DNA of 64,000 nucleotides from Eonycteris spelaea. Its lineage: Eukaryota; Chordata; Mammalia; Chiroptera; Pteropodidae. The stretch lies in NCBI GenBank assembly GCA_003508835.1, contig PUFA01000022.1, positions 5,952,001 to 6,016,000 on the forward strand, written 5' to 3'. Under the pieces are notes generated by a model. It worked only from the letters and a program-made list of their open reading frames with translations, searched no databases and was not told the DNA's origin. Every line of letters starts with the position of its first letter. Positions within the stretch are counted from its first letter, which is position 1. Shown one piece after another: positions 23,831 to 36,480 of the stretch. A program made the position numbers and the translations under genes.

Positions 23831-25044
23831 TTGGTAAACAAACGTATGTGTCAAAACTGGCATATTTAAAAGGGTTCATAGATAACGCATATGTTACGGT
23901 TGAAAAGAAAGTGATGCCCATGTATCTTTAACTTTATAAATCCCAGGAAGTTTTTTCGAAAAATGCAAAATTCCTAAGTATATTTAATCTTGAAAGTTGT
24001 ACTAAATCCATAAAGTCTAGGTTTTACACCATTTCACTTTTATAGACATTGCCTTATCTTTGAAATTCTATTTAAATCTAACTGGTCAACATCTTAAACT
24101 AAGTTTGAAATAAAACTAAATTTGATATTCATATAAGATAACTAATAATAAAAATAATAAACTTAGGGAATTTACTAATACTGAAATTACTATATTTAGA
24201 ACAATATCAGAACTCCTCTGACATGTTCTCTTTGAAGAAATTAAGTTTCTCTTGGTTTCCAAACCCCTAGTGAACATTTGTGATTATGTTAAACACCATT
24301 TCCCAAAAGTATTACTTTCTGTTTCCTTTCCAGGACTTGGGTTGGGGGGAATTTAAGAGCAATTATTCAAATCATCTGACAACTTACTTTCTGCTCCTTT
24401 CCATCAATGTATGTGTGCAACTCATTTATGAAGAAATGTGATGGGATACATTAGGCATTTTCCTAGAAATACTTCTATCTATCAAAATTTGTGAGCTTAT
24501 AGACACAAACAGAAACAGCAGAATGACATGTATACACATTGATTTGTATGATTTCCTTGGCCGTATATTTTTATTTACACTTGTCAGACTTAAGGCCGGT
24601 ATCTGCCTGTGAACTGGGACTTTAGAGAAACTCAAACTCATGAATGAGAATTTCTCAGAGACAGTGTGCATAGCAATAGATATTGAAGTTCGGGGAAATT
24701 AAGTTCATAGTTAAGGTCCTGGATTAATTGAGGGAGTCACAAAAGTGTAATCAGAAGGCCCTAGGAGAGGCGACGGGGCAAGGAGAAGTAGGGAGGCTGC
24801 CCGTCTTTTTCTCCTATAAATGAGAAGAAAGGTTTACAAGCAACTTGTAGGAAATAATAAGACATTTTCAGCTTGATGCTATCTTTTATAATGCTTATTT
24901 TTCATTTTACTTTTTGTGAATAAGAAGTGTATTATTTCAGAAGTACTGAAAGAAGAGTAAACTTGGTCCCCTTCTCCCCATAAAATAACCTAAACCCATG
25001 TCTTAAATATCGTGTGGCCAATAATCTAATTCTTTACTGATGGG
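23831..25044. other. AT-rich unassigned DNA
   Basis: No gene or repeat family recognised. An 81-codon minus frame (24426-24671) has no recognisable domain. Confidence 0.55.
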
Positions 25045-25093
25045 AACTAAAGTGAGAGGGAAAAAAAAAAAAAAAAAAAAAACTAAAGTGAGA
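25045..25093 (+). mobile_element. Poly-A-only insertion flanked by 13-bp direct repeat
   Basis: AACTAAAGTGAGA occurs at 25045-25057 and again at 25081-25093; between the copies are only GGG and 20 A residues. A perfect 13-bp direct repeat directly abutting a poly-A tract is the signature left by target-primed reverse transcription, so this looks like an extreme 5'-truncated retroposon consisting of little but its tail. A local duplication followed by A-tract expansion is the alternative. Confidence 0.6.
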
Positions 25094-25569
25094 CAAAGGA
25101 AACAATATGTACAATTTTTTCCCCTAAGTACTGATGACAAAATGCCAATTTTTCATGACTGAGAACCAAGACAAAACAAATTATACCATATTTTCATAAA
25201 GCTAATTCTAACCTGGAAATTAGTTCCACAGCCAAGGGAGGAAGATTCTACATATAAAGGATCTGGCCCAGAGGGATTATCTGACAGACAGTTGAATCCA
25301 CCGCAGGGAGGAGGACTCAAGATCAGCATGGTAAGAGGCACCAGGGTAAAGCCGAAGATGCAGACGTGAAGAGCTGTTTGGCGTAGTTATCTGTTTTCCG
25401 CGATAACGGGTAGGAGAATAATAACTGCTCTCCTTAGACTTAGCTTCGACTATGAAGGTTCAAAGCACAGATAGCGGCGGTATAAATTAGATGCAAACGT
25501 CTTGTGTAGCAGAAAGCCAGATTTCAACAGTCTGGGGCTGTTCCCATAATTTACTCTGTGCTTTTATAA
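25094..25569. other. Unassigned DNA
   Basis: No repeat family or gene recognised. Confidence 0.5.
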
Positions 25570-26140
25570 AATTGTCCACGTGGCAGCCAGAATTTTAATG
25601 GAACCTCCTTGAGGACTCCTGCCCCCTGGGGTGCACACCCTACACCATCCTCTCCTGTAGGCAGAGACTGGGATGTCAATCTCACCCATGGATATGGAAA
25701 AGGAAATGGGACTGTGCTGGTATAATCTAGGTACCTAATCCGCTAACTTTGAATTTTCAAAGGCAACATCCTTGGTGGCCTGACTTAATTAGATGAGCCA
25801 TTTAAGAGAGGTCCCAGGCTTTCCCCAGGTGAGAGAATTGAAGCAGAGAGACAGTCTCCCGTTGGCCCTGATGGAGCAAACTGGCACGTGTGGCGAAGGA
25901 TGCAAAGCAGAGAACAGCAAGTAGCCTCTGGAGGCTGGTGGCCTCAGCCCTACAACTGCTAGGAACTGAATTCTGCCAACAACCACATGTGTTTGGAAGA
26001 CGACCCCAGCATCAGAAGAGACCACAATCCAAGTGGCCCCTTGGTTCTCGCCTTGTGAGGCCCTGAGCAGAGGACCAGCTTTCAACATTCCAGAATTCCT
26101 GACCCCGGGAACTGTGAGCTCATAGATAAATGGCTTCTAC
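25570..26140 (+). mobile_element. MaLR LTR, MLT1-like
   Basis: Shows the MLT1-type order of blocks: 'gggatgtcaatctcacccat' (25670-25689), a 'taattagatgagcca' block (25786-25800), 'gcctctggaggctggtgg' (25924-25941), and the tail 'gggaactgtgagctcataga' (26107-26126) leading into an 'ataaatgg' that corresponds to the conserved '...actgtgagaaataaat' end. No matching second LTR or internal region is seen, so it is probably a solo or truncated LTR. Frames of up to 99 codons on the minus strand are fortuitous. Confidence 0.6.
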
Positions 26141-26559
26141 CTCGTGATCCGAGACAGATCTATTACCGAGAAAATGTGAAAATTGATAACAGGGAAAAAA
26201 CTGAGTCTCTCCCTCCTGTAAATCTGGAATAATTAAAGATGTTAATGGAAGATAGTGTGTGGTATGGGTGTGCCTAGCCAGAAAGTTGCCAGAGGAGAGA
26301 TTGCCCACCCACCAGGAGAGATCCATATCCAATTTGGTCACAAAATAATAAGACTTAGAGCAACCAAGTATCACAGAGATTATTAAACACTGAATTCCAC
26401 TTCTGATAACAATACAAGATGTGCAGTTGTTTTTAATTTAAAAACACATACATCTAGGCGATAAAATATTGCCAATGCTTACTAATAGCCCTGTGCCATC
26501 ACCCAATTTTTGTTGTAAATATAATTTTTTTCTCATAAATAAAGGAGTATCATATTCTC
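26141..26559. other. Unassigned DNA
   Basis: No repeat or gene recognised; the 84-codon minus frame at 26120-26374 shows no domain. Confidence 0.5.
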
Positions 26560-26735
26560 ATAGAGCTTGGATTTAGTTACAACCTTGACACTAAGTAACT
26601 ATGACTTTCCACAAATTCTTTAATCTCTCAGGTCCTTTCTAACCTCAACTGAGGATAGAAATATCGATAGCAACGCTCATGTAAAGGAGGTGTTTAAAAC
26701 CGTTAGTGACATTTTAATGCGAGGGAATAAGATTG
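26560..26735 (+). mobile_element. MIR SINE
   Basis: Sense MIR: 'cttggatttagttacaacct' (26566-26585), then 'actatgactttccacaaatt' (26599-26618), 'ctttaatctctcagg' (26619-26633), 'ctcaactgaggatagaaat' (26645-26663) and 'aaaggaggtgtttaaaaccg' (26683-26702). This runs from the tRNA-derived part through the core to the 3' portion. Diverged but nearly full length. Confidence 0.7.
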
Positions 26736-27186
26736 AAACTCTTGGGGACATGATAGCAGTGGATTCCAGATGTTTAGGATAGAAGGTCACTGTATGGGAT
26801 TATGCATAAGACTGTATTGCAGGGGAGGCAAGTTGTTGGAAAATGTCCTGTCTTGACATTCTTATTCAAACTTTCCAGCAGTTAATTAATTGAACAAAGA
26901 GAAAGCAGAAATGCTCACCACTATTGATGCTGAGGTTTCGCTAAAATAATTACAAGCATTGGATTATTGATAAAAATTTTAAATAAAATATAATGTAGAG
27001 GTTTCTCAGTGTTGATATTGTTTTTAAAATTGATTTGTATTCAATTATATCACTTTTAAAACTCTATTAAGTATTATTAATATAGCTTCCTTTTTCAATA
27101 CTCGACATCTCATGCTGTCAATATAGCCATATGTTAAACTCAGTCAATTAAAGAATAACATTATTTAACAATTGCAATACATATGT

Positions 27187-27219
<33 letters not shown>

Positions 27220-29079
27220 TCTGTCTTTATACTATGATATGAGATATCGTGGCATGTAAGCATAGTATAACTAGGTCATAAAACTAATATTCTTGCAATC
27301 AATGTGTAGCTTTGTACTTATACGTGAAATGTTTTATATCTTGCCAATTTAGTTGTGATTATAGTAAAAAACTACCATTTTTGAACTCGGACTTTAAGCT
27401 TTCACGATGACAATTGTTTCCACATCTCTAAGAAAGCCACATTACAATTCTATTTCACATAAATTAGTTGTCTCAGCTGTGAAGATATATTATGCATTGA
27501 ATTTTTTTATTTAGTTGAAATACAGCAAGCAAGCTATTATAAAGCTATCAGTTTAGATCAGTCGGACTTAGTATATTGTCTCAATGGATAAAGAGTTCGG
27601 TTATTTTTCTGATGGTCTTAAGTTTCTCTGAAGTTTTTCTGATCTAAACAAACTTCATTCTCCTTGTTAAAACTGAAGGACAAAGGGTCGCGAAGCTTGA
27701 ACTCAATTGGAAAAAAAATTAAACTGACTTTAGTTTCAGCTAATATAATGTGGCATGGAGCTGGCATTTAATTCCCATTTGTTTACAAATACCAGACAAT
27801 ATGGAGCTTCTGAAACCTCGGGAGGGAGTCCTCTTAGAAAAGAGAAATATATTAAAAGAAAAGGAAAAGTCTCTTTCATCTTTTTTTCTACTCCTATACT
27901 CAAACTGTGACATTCTAACTCATTTTATCTAATTCGAATTCTCTGCATTAGAAAAGAAGTTTGAAAGTAAATATTGATTTGGCAAAATAAATAGCCTAAG
28001 AATTGAGGAACCCTCTAAATGGTAATATAGTCTTGACCTATAATTATTAGATACATTTGGGAATTACATTATTCATATTTATTTTCGCAAGAAACAAATG
28101 TGCAAGAATAGTATGTGGGGATATCGATTAGGACTAGGGGATATTTTAGGTTAAAACTCCCAAACTGACATCCAAGATGATTTAGTTCTTCACAGGCTGG
28201 GCAGAATCACCTAGCCACAGCAAAGGAGGATAAAACTTTTGTCATCGATGGAGTTTCTATTGCTACCTCTTCTCCATAGTCCCATAACCTCTTTGAAATG
28301 AGTGTTTTGAACATGAAAGGTAAAAGTTTCATGCGTCCCCAGACAGAACTTTTAGATTCAAAATTTCTGGGACAAAAAACGGCTTGAAGCCCTGTGATGG
28401 TGAAGGGACAATGCCTAGGATACTGAAATGTCCCCGGATGACCTTATAAAACACCCTATCTCTCCATCTTTTATACTTCAGTTCGCTTATGACGATTCTG
28501 AAATTTTCATAAACTAGCCCCATTTCTAGATCATGGAATATAATTCCGACTAGTCAAGCTAAAAACGAAAGAAGTTGGCCATATAATCAGAAGTTTGTCA
28601 TATAATCTTATTTTAGCAAGAAGTCAGCATTATTTTTAGGTATTTAATTTTGGGGAGTGATTTTCCTTTTAAATTAAAAAAAATGTTCTGTCTTTGACTG
28701 TATTTAAATCTTTAGTCTACAATGATTTTTACCGGGACCTTCTAAAGTGATGTAGTGATTGCAAAGTCTCGTGAGGGGTTTTTATGAAAATAAAATATAT
28801 TGAAAGTAAAGTAATTCTTAATTTTATTTATGCAATCCTAATAAAAGCATATTTTTATTACTAAACTTCTTATGTTATTATTGTAGGTATATACGATGTA
28901 CCAAACAATAAGTCCCATCTCTTCTATAATATAAACAGCTGGTGGGAAAACACATACATTTGATTCTGAACTCATATGTCATAAATCATTTACATTTCAC
29001 ATAATTATTCCATATATTTGTGCTATGTTTTCACTCAAGGAGTGTTTTCAGATTAAATTAAGTTCTAACAAAAATAGTT
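26736..29079. other. AT-rich unassigned DNA
   Basis: Nothing recognised except the CA microsatellite listed separately. The 60- and 64-codon frames at 27750-27932 and 28329-28523 have no recognisable domains. Confidence 0.55.
27190..27218 (+). repeat. (CA)14 microsatellite
   Basis: A pure CA dinucleotide run of 14 units. Confidence 0.97.
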
Positions 29080-29195
29080 TATTATGACCGTTATTCTACC
29101 TGTTTTACAGGTGAGAAAACTGCCTCTATCAGGGTAAATGATTTAATCCAGGTCACATCAACAGTAGGGTGATAACAAGTGTTCCAAAATGTAGC
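29080..29195 (-). mobile_element. MIR SINE, antisense
   Basis: Antisense MIR core: 'ctacctgttttacaggtgag' (29096-29115) followed by 'gggtaaatgatttaatccag' (29132-29151) and 'gtcacatcaacagtagggt' (29152-29170). This corresponds to the complement of the 'cacttaacctc...tttcctcatctgtaaaat' core. Confidence 0.75.
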
Positions 29196-30739
29196 CCCAT
29201 TTATTTTCCTAGGATAGTCTTTGTTCTACTGAAATTGTTTCAGTATTTTCTTATTTTACAGTTACTGTTTCCTTTAAGCATTAATTCAGGACCCTACTGA
29301 AAACAGTGATGTGTAAGAAACTACTCAAAGAAGTAAACCTTATGCTGCAAAATTATAATTGCTTGTCCATGAAGCATGCACGAAATGCATACTTATTTAT
29401 TTATAAGTTCCTTAACTCCCTAATTCCTAAAAGGAACCATTTTATACTAACTAAATAGCTGTACAGTTGCAGAACATATGACCAGAAAAAATAAACTACT
29501 TAATATTTGTTTACTAACACAAACTGCAATATCATTTTAAGGTAGGAATGCAATTATATTGTTTCTCGTGTCCAAATAATTGCTTTAGTAGCAGGAAGCA
29601 CATCTTCCTGCTGATCCTATCCCTCCCACTCAATCTCTAAATGATCAGAGAACCAAGAGTTTGGATGTCAAGTCCAAGGACTGACCCATCTTTGTGACAA
29701 CACACAGTAGGCAGGTAAGTGATTATAAAGAACGATCTGCCTTCCAAACCTGTAATTTGGTCGCCGCCTCGCTGTGCCACTGTAAACTCCTCTATCGAGT
29801 CCTGATGAGACCTTTACAGCTCTATTTTATTTTGTACTTTGCGAATATGTACCATGTTCCAAAGTTAGAGCAATTTTAGTTCACCTTCCTATACTGAACC
29901 TTATTTTCAAAGCAGGGCATCTTGCCAAGTAATTAAGCCGGGAGATGCTTCTAGGCGTGTTCCTGTGTTGCGCCACAGAGGGAACACCCACAGCACCTAA
30001 GCCCTTGTTCTGACTGCAGATCACCAGCGCGGGCTGCAGCTTCTCTCCGAAAGAAAGTTTTCTTTAGGACCCTTGATGTATTTTTATGCCAGAAGATGGA
30101 CCTTAGTTAGAATCATCTCTAACTTTCCAAAGGTTCTGATAAAATGATTGTATTTGTCAAAACAAACAGGTCACAATTTTCGAGAACTCATAGGTCACAG
30201 TTTGAGACAAACTGAAAGCACAAGATATGCTCAATAATTTAATATTTTATCATATTTTATCATTTTATTGTAAAGATTTTCACAATTCAAAGGATCTTAT
30301 AGAGGTGCACTCTATACTCACCATCTAAATTCTATAATTATCACTGTACTGTATTTGATTTGTCATATATTTATTCATGTATTCATTAAACTCTCTAATA
30401 TGTATTCAAATACATCCTCTCTTCCATAAAGAGATAGCAACAGGTAAGAGAGTCATACAGCTTCCATCAAATCCAACAATTCTGTTACACAGGACAGTAA
30501 ATATCTATAGACAACATTTGTTGAAATGAGGCTTCATGCTGTGTTTTTTTCCATAAAAAAATATGTATGTGATCTGTCATATATTTATGCATGTTTTTAT
30601 CCCTCTGCCATCTATTAACCAAACTTTTGTTTTTTTCCTGCTGCATTTCAAAATAAATTGCAGAAAATCTCCCCTTAGGTTGTCAGAGTATATATGATTG
30701 ATAGACTTTAATATTTGTTTCATTTTTTGTATGATGTAA
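29196..30739. other. Unassigned DNA
   Basis: Mostly AT-rich. A short CpG-containing, GC-richer patch lies at about 29925-30055. No gene or named repeat recognised; frames of 61-75 codons have no domains. Confidence 0.5.
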
Positions 30740-33440
30740 AATTTATAAAAGGAATGCACACATTTTAATGATCCTCTGAGTTTCACCATCCACCTACATA
30801 ACACAACCCCCTAGCATTACAGAATATCATCATCACCCACAGAATGTTGCTTCTTGCCCTTTCTTAGTCAATCTCTTCCCCCCACCCCCAAGGTAAACAT
30901 CATTATGGCTATCTTCCACTTTATATCCAATTAGCCTGTTCTATAAGTTTATAAATATAGAATGATCATACGATATGTACATTTTTGACAGATTTTTTTA
31001 TTTGTGTATTTTAGAAAGTATTTCATATCACTGAGTGTATGGGCAGTTCATTCTGTATTTCTAAATAGAAAATATATCACTGTACAAACACAACCTTGAT
31101 TATTAATTTTCCTGTTGTTGGACATTGAGTCTCTTTCCAGCTAATTGCTGTTATGAAAGATTATAAACATACAAATTTTGTAAATTTGCTTTAATTTTTT
31201 TTTGGATAAATACCTAGAGTTAGAATTAGCAAGTCATAGTGCAGGTATAGATGCAATTTTATTTTTAAAAAGTAAATTTTTTTCTAAAGTGGTTTAGAAT
31301 TTTGAAATCCCACCAAGAATGTATGGAACTTCTGGTTGTTCTACATTTGCCAATAATTGATGTGAGACTTTCTAATTTTTGTCATTTTGAGTAGATGTAT
31401 AGCGATAGCTCATTGCATTTTTAATTTCTCTTTCTCTGATGTTTAATGATACAGAGCTGTTAACATTTTTTCATACATTTATTGGCCATTTCTATATCTT
31501 TCTTTATGAAGTATCTATTCAGCTATTGTTCATTTTTATTATTGGACTGAGTTATTTACAGTATATTGTCAAAGATACTGTCACACAGACTACAGCTTCT
31601 TTATGTTATGAATGTTCCATTCTATAAGTTTTTTTAATTTGATGAAATCTAATTTATCATTTTCTTCTTTACAATTATTTATTTTTGTGACTTGTCTAAA
31701 ATGTTTAATAATATTTTACAAATCAAGGAAACATAAGTTTTCCTCTATAAGGTATATGGTTTTAAGTTTTATATACACAGGCCTGTGATTACTTCTCAAT
31801 CAATTATTTTTTTTTTAATTTTTTTGTACGGTGAAGTAGGCATCAAAGTTACTATTATGTTACACACATATCCAGTAATTCCAGTACCATTTGTTGAAAG
31901 ACTTTTCTTGCCTCTCTAACTCATTTTGGAGTCTAAGTTGAAAATTAAATGACCAAGTGATTATGAGTCTATTTTTAGGCTTTCTATTTTATTTTATTAA
32001 TGTGTAGATTAATTCTTATACTGCAGTCTCTTGATTATTGTAGCTTTATATTAAGGCTTGAAAACAGCTTGTCTAAATTCTCCTAGTCTGTTCTTTGTAA
32101 ATTTACTTTGAATATTTTAGATCTTTTGCTTTTCTGTATATATTTTAGCATTAGATTGTCAGTTACTACAAAAACTTGCTGCAATCTTGATGTGACATTG
32201 TACTAAACCCAGAGATCAACTCGAGAGTAATTATCATCTTAAAAATATGAAGTCTTGCAATCTATGACAATGGTTTTTCTCATTATTTAGATCTTCATTA
32301 AGTGTAGAGATCTTGCTACATATTTTGTAGAATTTATTTCTAAATTTTTTATGATTTTTGAGTCATAAAAATAAAAAATATATAAAACATAATTGTTTTC
32401 TATATATTGTTTATCCTGAGATCTTACTGAATTCACTGAATAGTTCTAGTAATTATACTGCAGTCCTATTGATTTTATATGTAAACCATCTGAAAATAAG
32501 TTTATTTCTTACTTTCTTATCATTGTGCCTTTACATCTATTTCTAACTTTTTGCAATGACCAAGACTTTATAGAGATGGTGAGAATGGGTTCCCAACTTA
32601 GAAGAAAATATTTATATTTTCACTATTAAATGTGTTGTTAGCCCTAAATTTTTCATGAATGTCCTTTATTAGGTTGAGAGAATGTTCTATCATTCAATTG
32701 CTACAAGTTTTAATTTTGAAGGAGTGTCAAATTTTATCAAGTGCTTCTTATTTATTGAAATTTAATTTGTACTTTTTAAAATTTTGTTAATACAGTGAAC
32801 TACATCAATTGATTTTGGAAAGTTCAATCGATCTTGCATTTCTGTGACAAAAATCTATTGGCTATGATACATTACCCTTTTTATATATTGCTGGATTTTA
32901 TTTTCTAAAATAATATTAATTAATTTTGCATAGTTTGGTTCATGGGCGCATACAAATCTCTACTATTATTTTACTTAATGTGTGTGTGTATATATATATA
33001 TGGAAGTGTTCCCTCCTCCTCTATATTGTGAAAAAGTTTGTGTAAGATTAATATTATTTTTTTTAAATATTTGAAAGAATTTACGAGTGATATCATCTCA
33101 TCCTGGAGTTTTCTTGTTTGGAAAGTTTATGATAATGGATTCAATTTACTTACTAGACATAAGGTTATTCAGATTCTGTCCTTTGTCTCCTGTCAGTAAG
33201 TTTCATTTTTCAAGAAAATTGTTTATTTGATCTAAGTTATTGGCAGAAAATTGTTCATAATATTCTCTTTATTATCCTGTTTATGCCTCTACTACTGATA
33301 CTGATAACCAGCCTTTCATTATGATAATGCACTGATAACCAGCCTTTCATCGTTAGTAATTTATGTTCTTATCACTTTTCTTGATAAATCGATTTAGAAG
33401 TTTATAAATTCTGTAGATTTTTTTTTGATGGTTTAGTAAG
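30740..33440 (-). mobile_element. L1M LINE, antisense, 3' end plus much of ORF2
   Basis: The best-preserved element in the window. Going left to right the plus strand shows antisense L1M landmarks in canonical order: the 3'-end stretch with 'tattggacattg'-type and 'gataaatacctagagttaga' blocks (about 31114-31225), 'ccaccaagaatgtatggaac' (31310-31329), 'gagtagatgtatagcgatag' (31389-31408), 'ccagtaccatttgttgaaag' (31882-31901, the complement of the 'aataaatggtgctgg' site near the ORF2 end), and further ORF2 blocks up to the RT region near 33100-33260. It is 5'-truncated on the right. Stops and indels throughout mean it is dead. The short frames inside it (31439-31627, 32358-32546, 30577-30804) are fragments of no significance. 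Confidence 0.9.
33300..33350 (+). repeat. Local 31-bp tandem duplication
   Basis: ACTGATAACCAGCCTTTCAT occurs at 33300-33319 and again, identical, at 33331-33350. It lies inside the antisense L1 and postdates its insertion, because the two copies remain identical while the surrounding L1 is diverged. Confidence 0.85.
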
Positions 33441-34043
33441 CATTTAACTTTATCATCCTCAAAATGCAAGGAGGCAACTAACAAATCCCAGGTCAGTTCT
33501 TTTATTTCCAACTAAAGCCTGTCTCTAGCAACGGCAAATCAGAGACTCAGCAGTTTACATACAGAACTCGGGGCTTCTTCACTTTGGCTCTCTCTTCTCT
33601 TAGGTTCATCCTTCATTTTATAATAGGTATTATGATTGCCCCTAAACTGCCTTATGTTTTTTCAGGCTGAAAATACTACCTTTCCAGCATTATTTTAACT
33701 GTTTCTGTGCCACAGAGGTCTTCCTTAAAGGTAAAAACCAGTAAGTGATAGTAAAGCTATTCCAAGCCGGTGTAAACCTGGGGAAAGATAGGTCTAGTAG
33801 GACCTTACTCAGATATACCAGAACTGGACACCCCCAAATTTTACTAATTAAAAAAGACTCATTGTACTGATATCCTAATTGCATATGAAGTTTAATTGTA
33901 ATTAGAGCAAGATAGAATAAACATGGGAAGCATTTTTAATGAAAGCTTTTGCAGTGAAACACTTCAAATATCAAAAAAAAAAACATGTTTTACTAATTAT
34001 TTTACATGCAATTAAACTGGTAATTGCCATTCATATGTTGTGT
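33441..34043. other. Unassigned DNA
   Basis: No repeat or gene recognised. The 64-codon minus frame at 33690-33884 has no domain. Confidence 0.5.
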
Positions 34044-34092
34044 ATTATTTATTATTATTATTATTTATTATTTATTATTATTATTATTATTT
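34044..34092 (+). repeat. (TTA)n simple repeat
   Basis: ATT/TTA trinucleotide repeat with occasional extra T. Two overlapping frames (33939-34151, 34024-34296) encode Ile/Tyr/Leu-rich strings from it. Confidence 0.9.
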
Positions 34093-34111
34093 TACAATGT
34101 TGTACAGCTTT

Positions 34112-34335
34112 ATCCAGAACAGGAATTGGCCATCCGTGGTCTTCAGGTTAAATGTGGTCCACTGCCTTTTTTTGTAAATGAAGTTAAATTTGAACACAGC
34201 AACATTTATGAATTTATATCTTGTCTGAGCTGCCTTCTCACTATATTAGCAGAATTAAGTAGCCAAGGCAAAGACCACAGAGACCGCAAAATCTAAAATC
34301 TGTATTCTTTATAGAACGCAAAAAATATTTACTCT
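34112..34335 (-). mobile_element. hAT-Charlie non-autonomous DNA transposon
   Basis: The plus strand is a diverged copy of the abundant mammalian hAT element whose landmark blocks are 'tgtaaat(a)aagtt', 'ggaacacagcc' and 'cagagaccg...gcaaa'. Here they are 'ttttgtaaatgaagttaaat' (34171-34190), 'ttgaacacagcaacattt' (34190-34207) and 'accacagagaccgcaaaatc' (34274-34293). The terminal inverted repeats and 8-bp target duplication are not clear. No transposase is encoded. Confidence 0.7.
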
Positions 34336-36107
34336 TTCTACAAACTTTAGAGAAAAGCTTTGCTAAACACAATCTAGAATATAATATAAACTTTTTAAGG
34401 TTTGTATGTTCCTAATTTGAAGAGTCTGGACTATGGATAAATCATTGCACCTTGTATACTGGTGGCAGATAAAGCTTCCCTCTAGTTAGAAATCAACCCT
34501 ATTTATAATCTATTTAGCTTTACTAGTCCCTTCTCAAACCTATGAATTGTGAATTATGACTTTTATTTTATCATAATTATCATCCTATTTCTCTGTAATG
34601 ATTTCTAGTTTTTATAAAATAGGATAATAATACCTTCAGTTGTCCTAATATGTGTGTTATCATGTTCAAAATGCAATTTTAAATAAATTATAATTTATTT
34701 TCCTTATGGTATGGAACTTGCCTATGTAGTATAGGAAGGGCACTTTTTTCATTAGTCCTGTATGTCTTAATTTTATTATGTCTCTTATTTGCTGACATTT
34801 TATAGTGTATATTTAAAAGCACATTACCTATGGATATGAGAAATCAAGTAATGGCATTTCTCATACTGAATGGTTTAACAATGCATAGTAATATATTTCT
34901 CTGGACAAGTTTTTCTTATAATTTTCATTAGCCATTGATCAGCTCTACATTCTCTTATATGCTCCCTAATATTTTCTTTCATGCAGAGTGGTCTTCATCA
35001 GTCAGATGAGTTAAGGATTTCAAGACCAAAATGCAAAACACAAGAAGGAAAGAAAATTTACCTTAAGTATTCATTATCATTATAGTAAAAATTTAGATCG
35101 ATCAATAAAAAGAAAAATATATATGTATATATTTCCCGTGAGAAATCTTAAAGTTGAGAATAAGACTTGAATGCAGGTCTTTTAAGAAATAACACTGATG
35201 TTTGTGTTTCACACATGAAACTCAACAGAGATAGATTTTCTTCTAGACTTTTATGGAATTTGTCTATTTGTCTGTCTTCATTCGGTCAGGCCATGAGAGA
35301 ATCAAGTGAAAAAGACTATCTAGTCACCTAATATAACTACTATTCATATTTTATCCCATTTTTAACCTCTAACCTTGATTCATGTAAATATTAGCATTCA
35401 TAAAATTTCATTGCTTCATATCTATTTCTTCTCATTTCCTTTCTGAAAAATATTGATTTGCCTTTTACAGGGTCAGCCTAAAAAAATCACAGGGTATAAT
35501 AAATCCATTTAATCTCCCTATGTCCACATTTGGCCTTAATCTCCTTGTTCATTTTGGACACAAATATCCAGAATAAAATTTTATTTTCCTCAGAGCAGAA
35601 ACGCATTCTGTGGCTTTCATGTTTAACAACTCAACAACCTTTTGCTTCAGATTAAATACTTCATTATGTCTATAGGCAGTTGCATATTTATTATGCCCAA
35701 GGCGGTGCAATTTGAAAGAAATGGAATTGGATGACTCTGTAAAATAGTTTCTGAAATCCATATATTGTAAGTTGCTCCATCTCAAAAGGAAAGAAATATT
35801 TCCAGTCCCCACTATGAACAGAGCTATCTATGTGTGAAAAGAGACACACCAAACTATAAAAGTGAAGGACGTTTTAATACTGGTCATTGTGGCTCAGTCC
35901 TTTTTTTGTTGTTCCTCTGAATTCTTGGAACCATGGAAATAGATCTTCATAGAATTTTTTTTTCTTTTCTTAAAACAGAAAGGATGGATTTCTCTGGATT
36001 TTTGAGTTCATGTAATACAATTTCATAACATCTTTCAAGTCTACTAGTTAATTATCTTTGTCATCCACCAAAATAAATTAGATATTAAACATATATACAA
36101 AAGGTAT
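34336..36107. other. AT-rich unassigned DNA
   Basis: No gene or repeat family recognised. The 87-codon minus frame at 35549-35812 has no domain or splice context that I can support. Confidence 0.55.
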
Positions 36108-36219
36108 ATATAATATACATATAGCATATATGTAGACATATATGTGTGCATTATGTATTTTATATATGTATATATGTATACATACACGCACACACACACA
36201 CGCACACACGCACACACGA
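36108..36219 (+). repeat. TA-rich and (CA)n compound simple repeat
   Basis: Degenerate TATATG/TATGTA stretches lead into CACACA units interrupted by CG (about 36182-36219). The overlapping frames on both strands here (36044-36271, 36146-36493) start in this repeat. Confidence 0.85.
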
Positions 36220-36239
36220 AAACATAATAAAACATATAT

Positions 36240-36480
36240 CGTCTTGGCCTCCACACCTTTCTAACTCCCACGACATGACTACACCTAGGCCTTTTCTTTT
36301 GTTCTTCCTTCTACCTAGAATTTCTCACCATAATATACATGTGATTGTTTCTTTCTTTCTGAAAATCTCTGCTCAAAATTCCCTCATTAGAAAGATCACT
36401 TATGACCCATTCTTGTTCCCTATTACCTTCCTTTATTATGTTTTCATAGTCACCAGCCACAAACTAAGGTCTACAAAAAC
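36240..36480 (+). mobile_element. L2 LINE fragment
   Basis: Sense L2 RT C-terminal region: 'cttccttctacctagaattt' (36304-36323), 'ctctgctcaaaattccctca' (36367-36386) then 'agaaagatcacttatgaccc' (36389-36408), and 'ttttcatagtcaccagccac' (36441-36460). The blocks correspond in order to the L2 'ctgcctggaa', 'gctcaaatgtcacctcctcagagaggccttccctgacc' and 'tagcacttatcac' landmarks. Confidence 0.65.
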
